This document shows positions 60,889 through 64,000 of a stretch of 64,000 nt of DNA, piece by piece (within the stretch, counting starts at the first letter, position 1; each line of letters opens with the position of its first letter). Made by a program: the position numbers and the translations under genes. This DNA comes from Chryseobacterium indologenes (GTDB taxonomy: Bacteria; Bacteroidota; Bacteroidia; Flavobacteriales; Weeksellaceae). Location of the stretch: the NCBI GenBank assembly GCA_001013295.1, contig LAZY01000016.1, positions 51,589 through 115,588 on the forward strand. The letters run 5' to 3'. The notes below the pieces were generated by a model. It saw nothing but the letters and a program-made list of their open reading frames with translations, was not told the DNA's origin and did not search any database.

Positions 60889-61329
60889 TTATTGAGGTAT
60901 AGTGAAAAATACATCATTATCATCCAAAATATAGAAAATTAAAATATTCTTATCTAAATGAACTAAACATGGAATATTATTTTTCAGATAATTTTCTTCT
61001 AATTCAGAATTAATAAACTTATCATTTTTATAATCAAAATTTACATACATATTCTCTGAATATTGAAGAAATTGTGGTAATAATGTATTATTTTGTAGTT
61101 CTAGAAAAGTGTTTTGAGATATGGTATTATAATTTGTTTTACACAAACTAAAATACATAAACTCTTCTTCTACATATAATATTAATTCATCATATATGAC
61201 TTTACTTATCAACTCATTAACTATATTACCATCCTGAATACCCGACAAATATTTACTAATTAATTCTTCGTTCTGAGTAATAAAATATTTTGATTTCGGA
61301 TTGTTTAAATCTATGATTATTCTTCCCAT
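60889..61329 (-). CDS. Orphan hypothetical protein (immunity-like), 146 residues
   Basis: Acidic, Asn/Tyr/Leu-rich soluble protein with no signal peptide and no recognised family. The length, acidic character and placing between two copies of the GGATTCGT repeat resemble orphan immunity genes from polymorphic toxin loci. Starts ATG at 61329. Base composition is lower in GC than the core genes to the left, which suggests transfer. Confidence 0.6.
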   Translation of the reverse strand: MGRIIIDLNNPKSKYFITQNEELISKYLSGIQDGNIVNELISKVIYDELILYVEEEFMYFSLCKTNYNTISQNTFLELQNNTLLPQFLQYSENMYVNFDYKNDKFINSELEENYLKNNIPCLVHLDKNILIFYILDDNDVFFTIPQ

Positions 61330-61379
61330 AATATTATTTTTAAGGTATCATACTATTTATAAAATACCTTCTAGTTTTC

Positions 61380-61406
61380 CGCGAATGGATTCGTGCGGTA
61401 GCGGGT
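61380..61406 (-). repeat. GGATTCGT repeat, copy 2
   Basis: CGCGAATGGATTCGTGCGGTAGCGGGT. On the minus strand it reads TRYRTNPFAE in one frame; in another, LRFDEKLDHYDVILKDRP runs into it, apparently a truncated gene remnant. Confidence 0.65.
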
Positions 61407-61467
61407 CTATCTTTTAATATAACATCATAATGATCAAGCTTTTCGTCAAAACGCAACTATGAATATT

Positions 61468-62022
61468 TTAAAGAAACTTATACTCGTATTTTGTATGAAC
61501 ATTTCCAGACAGAATTTCTTCTATTACATCAAGTTCATGATAATCATCTGTATAATAATCTGTTTTTTGGGTAGCTGCTATTACTTTAGCTCGTTTGTTT
61601 ATTTCTGCAAAAACTCTTTTTAGTTCTTTTTCGTGTGCCATTTCAAAAATATTTTCCTTTACATAAAAAATGACAGCTTCTATATTTTTGTTATCAAACG
61701 ATCGAAAATCCACCGATAAATTATAACCAAGTTCTTGGCCATCTTCATCATATCCCCAAAACCTATTGTATTCATAGCTACCACCTGTAGGGTTTTTCTT
61801 AAATTCCTCCAAAGTTTTTAAAGCATCTTCTATAGTTTCTGCCTCTACTCTTTTTGAATCATCAAAGTCACTATGCGGGTTAGTATCTTCAAAATAAAAA
61901 CGGCTATAACCATAAGCAATGGTGAAATCATTTTCTATCATGATTTTATCTACTATATTTACAATATCTTTAGTAAGTGTTTTTTCTATGACAAGAACTG
62001 TATCGGTTGTATAATTTCCCAA
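61468..62022 (-). CDS. Orphan hypothetical protein (immunity-like), 184 residues
   Basis: Acidic cytoplasmic protein with no signal peptide. Features seen: TLTKDIVNIVDKIMIENDF, GYSRFYFEDTNPHSDFDDS, a central GYDEDGQELGYNLSVDFR strand region and a helical ELKRVFAEINKRAKVIAATQ. No family recognised. It lies between repeat copies 2 and 3 as the only gene of that cassette. The character fits an immunity protein but no toxin is adjacent. Confidence 0.62.
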   Translation of the reverse strand: MGNYTTDTVLVIEKTLTKDIVNIVDKIMIENDFTIAYGYSRFYFEDTNPHSDFDDSKRVEAETIEDALKTLEEFKKNPTGGSYEYNRFWGYDEDGQELGYNLSVDFRSFDNKNIEAVIFYVKENIFEMAHEKELKRVFAEINKRAKVIAATQKTDYYTDDYHELDVIEEILSGNVHTKYEYKFL

Positions 62023-62094
62023 ATTATTTAAATTAAATTATTAAAATCTTCAGTTGATGAAAACAAATGGTGCATTTTTAATGCTTTGTTGGCT

Positions 62095-62288
62095 TTACCT
62101 CCACCAAACAGGATTCGTACAGCAACAAAAGGAACTTTGAATACATTCAACTTTTACAATACCTTGCATTTTTTCTTTCCCAAAATCTTCTGCATAAAAG
62201 AGTAAATCATCTTGTTCAAAATTATTCAGTTTAAATCAATACCGTTACTTGATACTAGTCTATAAAAAACTTTTTGATTGAGTGACAT
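62095..62288 (-). pseudogene. Frameshifted small gene ending in the repeat
   Basis: ATG at 62286-62288 opens MSLNQKVFYRLVSSNGIDLN and hits TGA at 62226-62228. The neighbouring frame continues the sense with NNFEQDDLLFYAEDFGKEK and MQGIVKVECIQSS, then runs through repeat copy 3 to TAA at 62095-62097. So a small protein is broken by a frameshift and truncated at the repeat. The ATG follows the 96-residue gene's stop by 4 nt, suggesting it was once coupled. Confidence 0.6.
62105..62130 (-). repeat. GGATTCGT repeat, copy 3 (divergent)
   Basis: CAAACAGGATTCGTACAGCAAC; core GGATTCGTAC is kept, flanks differ. It forms the end of the frameshifted gene 62095-62288. Confidence 0.5.
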
Positions 62289-62292
62289 CAAT

Positions 62293-62583
62293 TTAAATTT
62301 CTTTTAATTTCAATATTATATTTTGACCTTTAAAATCTAATTGTTCTTGATCAAAGAAGCCATTATAAGAAAAAGATCTATTTTTTGTTTCCATGTCACT
62401 TTTAGTTAATGGCAGATTTTCATTCTCAAATTCAATGGTATCAAAATAAATATCATTAATAAAAATATCCCATTTTGATTTACCCTGAATAAAATTATTA
62501 ATATTTTCAGACTCGCCAGTAAAAAATGTTTTGCCAAAAGACATATTAAAAATGCCATTTAATTTCAAAATTACCATTCTCAT
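62293..62583 (-). CDS. Hypothetical protein, 96 residues
   Basis: Soluble small protein, beta-rich, no recognised family. Contains FGKTFFTGESENINNFIQG, WDIFINDIYFDTIEF and ends FKGQNIILKLKEI. It follows the 99-residue gene after 4 nt and is followed by the frameshifted gene, so all three formed one operon. Possibly an immunity or accessory protein. Confidence 0.55.
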   Translation of the reverse strand: MRMVILKLNGIFNMSFGKTFFTGESENINNFIQGKSKWDIFINDIYFDTIEFENENLPLTKSDMETKNRSFSYNGFFDQEQLDFKGQNIILKLKEI

Positions 62584-62587
62584 TTTT

Positions 62588-62860
62588 TTATCTTATATTA
62601 TTTTCATCAGGAGGAAAAGGACACTGTTCCAGGGGTAGAAATTCTTCTTCTTCTTTTTCTAACCGATATTGGATTCTTCCCAGTTCATAGGTGTATGTAA
62701 AAATTAATTGAAACGGGGTATCTTTAAAGTCTACGGTTACGAAAGGAGAACCGTCTAGTATTTCCTCTGTGTTTTCAATATTGGTATTATTTTCTTTATT
62801 AAACTTGTATGTAAACTGAGTTACTGCCGATATAGCATACATTATTTTTTTTGCTTTCAT
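62588..62860 (-). CDS. Hypothetical protein, about 90 residues
   Basis: Acidic small protein with VTVDFKDTPFQLIFTYTYELGRIQYRLEKEEEEFLP in its second half; no family recognised. The ATG at 62860 starts MKAKKIM; an earlier ATG at 62887 would add nine residues and is also possible. It is in an apparent operon with the 83- and 96-residue genes. Confidence 0.55.
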   Translation of the reverse strand: MKAKKIMYAISAVTQFTYKFNKENNTNIENTEEILDGSPFVTVDFKDTPFQLIFTYTYELGRIQYRLEKEEEEFLPLEQCPFPPDENNIR

Positions 62861-62903
62861 TTTTAATATTTCACATGATCTATTCACATGATTTTTCGAA
62901 AAT

Positions 62904-63155
62904 TCACTTTTCTTCTTTATCTATTATTTTCATGATCTCTTCTGCCTTCACCCCATCTATAAACTCACCAGGACTTGGATCTGGATAGTAGCTATTTATT
63001 TGAGGAAATTCATGCCATCGTTTATTGTAATAGGTTTCTCCCGTTTTTCCTGTTTGATCATATATTACCCTTCTGTGCAATTCTTTGAATCCGGTTTCAT
63101 CATCATGAACATAAATGAAATCAATTATTTTGATTATTTCTTTTTCTTTATTCAT
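62904..63155 (-). CDS. Hypothetical protein, 83 residues
   Basis: Small charged protein: KEIIKIIDFIYVHDDETGFKELHRRVIYD and a central YPDPSPGEFIDGVKAEEIMKII. Could be an immunity or regulatory protein; no family recognised. First intact gene of a three-gene unit, preceded by a decayed remnant. Confidence 0.55.
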   Translation of the reverse strand: MNKEKEIIKIIDFIYVHDDETGFKELHRRVIYDQTGKTGETYYNKRWHEFPQINSYYPDPSPGEFIDGVKAEEIMKIIDKEEK

Positions 63156-63182
63156 TTTTTAGCGAATTTATTTATAGCTTTA

Positions 63183-63435
63183 TTAGATCCAATATTCTAT
63201 ATGTTGATTCTGAGTTCCATCATTTCCAGTTAAAGACTCCTCTCCTTCTATTACAAAACCCAACCCCTCTATTTTGCTACCGCCTTCTTACCAAATTTAG
63301 TAAATCACTCTGGTTTAATTCTTTTTCTCGCTCTGCATTTACAATTAATTGTTTTGTTTTTTCGTTTGCTATAATATATTTTTTGAGTTCTTTCTTCAAT
63401 ATCTTTAGAATCTTTTTTGAAAAAATGATTGAAAA
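63183..63435 (-). pseudogene. Frameshifted C-terminal gene remnant
   Basis: On the minus strand one frame reads ILKILKKELKKYIIANEK and AEREKELNQSDLLNLVRRR to TAG at 63278-63280; the next frame then carries GSKIEGLGFVIEGEE and TGNDGTQNQHIEYWI to TAA at 63183-63185. No start codon is present; the reading is open back to a TAG beside repeat copy 4. It looks like the end of a larger protein, cut by the repeat and frameshifted. Its identity cannot be told; a toxin tip is one option. Confidence 0.5.
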
Positions 63436-63444
63436 TGAAAACTA

Positions 63445-63472
63445 CACGAAAGGATTCGTGCGGTAGCAAGGG
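63445..63472 (-). repeat. GGATTCGT repeat, copy 4
   Basis: CACGAAAGGATTCGTGCGG with TAGCAAGG tail; contains the perfect palindrome CACGAA-AGGA-TTCGTG. Minus strand reads CYRTNPFV then stop. Confidence 0.68.
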
Positions 63473-63553
63473 TATTAATTTCTTCTATAGTATTGTTTTA
63501 AAGTGTTAATTGAAATTTTTCAATCCACTCGATTAAAAGCCTATTTTTTCTAA

Positions 63554-63871
63554 CTACTTTTCCAAATTAAATTTTATTGCTTCTTTTATTAATTCATTTA
63601 AGTCATTCCATTGATTACATTTTTTTAGATAGAATGGTTCCATCCAGTCATAATCTTTTATTACACAAACGTTAAAATATCCTTCAATATCAAATGAAGG
63701 ATTCCATCCAACATCTAATAAATTGCCATTTACCAATTCAACTTGCAGCAAGTCTTCCTTTAAATTATCAATATTATTTTCAATACCCAGCGATATATCT
63801 ATTGTACTTAGGTCATCAAATACTATTTTACCTTTATTTCCAATTATTTCTTTTATGTCAAATGATTTCAT
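63554..63871 (-). CDS. Hypothetical protein, 105 residues (immunity-like)
   Basis: Acidic small soluble protein: MKSFDIKEIIGNKGKIVFDDLSTIDISLGIEN, then VIKDYDWMEPFYLKKCNQW and a helix EAIKFNLEK. No family recognised. It lies between repeat copy 4 and the probable insertion sequence at the right edge, and shares the low-GC character of the array. May be an orphan immunity protein; this is inference. Confidence 0.6.
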   Translation of the reverse strand: MKSFDIKEIIGNKGKIVFDDLSTIDISLGIENNIDNLKEDLLQVELVNGNLLDVGWNPSFDIEGYFNVCVIKDYDWMEPFYLKKCNQWNDLNELIKEAIKFNLEK

Positions 63872-63955
63872 TATAAATTTATTTAGTTATTTTTTCTGAT
63901 TCTCCGCAAACACACCTAATATTTTTAGTATATTAGCGCTCAAAAAGCAGGGATT

Positions 63956-64000
63956 ATGAACATATTCAGTTTTACGGCTCATTTCGGTTCGGAGGAAGAT
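63956..64000 (+). mobile_element. Probable IS1595-family transposase, first 15 codons
   Basis: The ATG at 63956 opens MNIFSFTAHFGSEED before the window ends. This start closely resembles that of IS1595-family transposases common in Chryseobacterium and relatives (MNIFSFxxHFGSExDC...). Only the first 15 residues are visible, so the identification rests on recall of a short conserved start. The left inverted end of the element should lie within 63890-63955. Confidence 0.5.

Noticed and set aside
1..64000. CRISPR array
   Set aside because: No set of regularly spaced identical repeats of 20-45 nt was seen; the GGATTCGT copies are 560-1340 nt apart with genes between them.

Overview
The window looks like chromosome from a Flavobacteriia member of the Chryseobacterium type (Weeksellaceae). 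This is inferred from several signs: low GC, SusC/SusD genes, two secreted proteins with type IX secretion C-terminal sorting domains, Bacteroidetes-style promoters (TTTG, about 20 nt, TAnnTTTG), GG-leader peptides of the Bacteroidetes type, and the families present (DUF2490, DUF4197, thioester-type macroglobulins). No prophage, rRNA operon or CRISPR array was seen. There is one tRNA, and the first bases of a probable insertion sequence lie at the right edge.

Layout. 1-3.1 kb: the truncated start of a GG-leader peptide gene, a tandem pair of small secreted paralogues, and a leucine-rich-repeat T9SS protein. 3.1-12.4 kb (minus): a glycan utilisation locus with SusC, SusD, a GH144-type glucanase lipoprotein, an alpha/beta hydrolase and a GH3 beta-glucosidase, best explained by beta-1,2-glucan use. 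12.7-29.4 kb: mostly single housekeeping or conserved hypothetical genes (DUF4197, DUF493, ArsC-like, deoxynucleoside kinase, glutamine cyclotransferase, GNAT, VOC proteins, Na+/H+ antiporter, bestrophin, a two-component system, a second T9SS protein). 29.7-33.4 kb (minus): a TolC / membrane-fusion / ABC-2 permease export operon without an ATPase gene. 35.4-47.8 kb (minus): a protease-inhibitor block with ecotin and two 1960-residue alpha-2-macroglobulin paralogues, both lacking the thioester motif. 47.8-54.7 kb: UbiA-like protein, RecF, a DciA-like protein, a six-cysteine GG-leader peptide missed by ordinary gene calling, a Gcr-type membrane protein, MtgA and a metal-chelate binding lipoprotein.

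54.8-60.7 kb is an accessory block starting at tRNA-Arg(ACG). Two gene cassettes follow: HxlR regulator / DoxX / FrnE-like DsbA / degenerate SDR, then AraC regulator / Cys-hydrolase / NAD(P)-binding protein. Each ends in a copy of an approximately 80-100 bp repeat that resembles the 3' end of the tRNA followed by a terminator hairpin. This looks like stepwise insertion behind a tRNA.

60.8-63.9 kb is a decaying array of small orphan proteins and frameshifted remnants on the minus strand. It is punctuated by four same-direction copies of a short repeat (core GGATTCGT). The arrangement resembles a polymorphic-toxin immunity-cassette store, but no toxin core gene lies in the window. The right edge carries the first 15 codons of a probable IS1595-family transposase.

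The best candidates for new biology are the repeat-punctuated orphan array (60.8-63.5 kb), the macroglobulin pair with lost thioester and divergent bait segments next to ecotin, the isolated six-cysteine GG peptide at 50.7 kb, and the predicted leaderless promoter at 47.8 kb.
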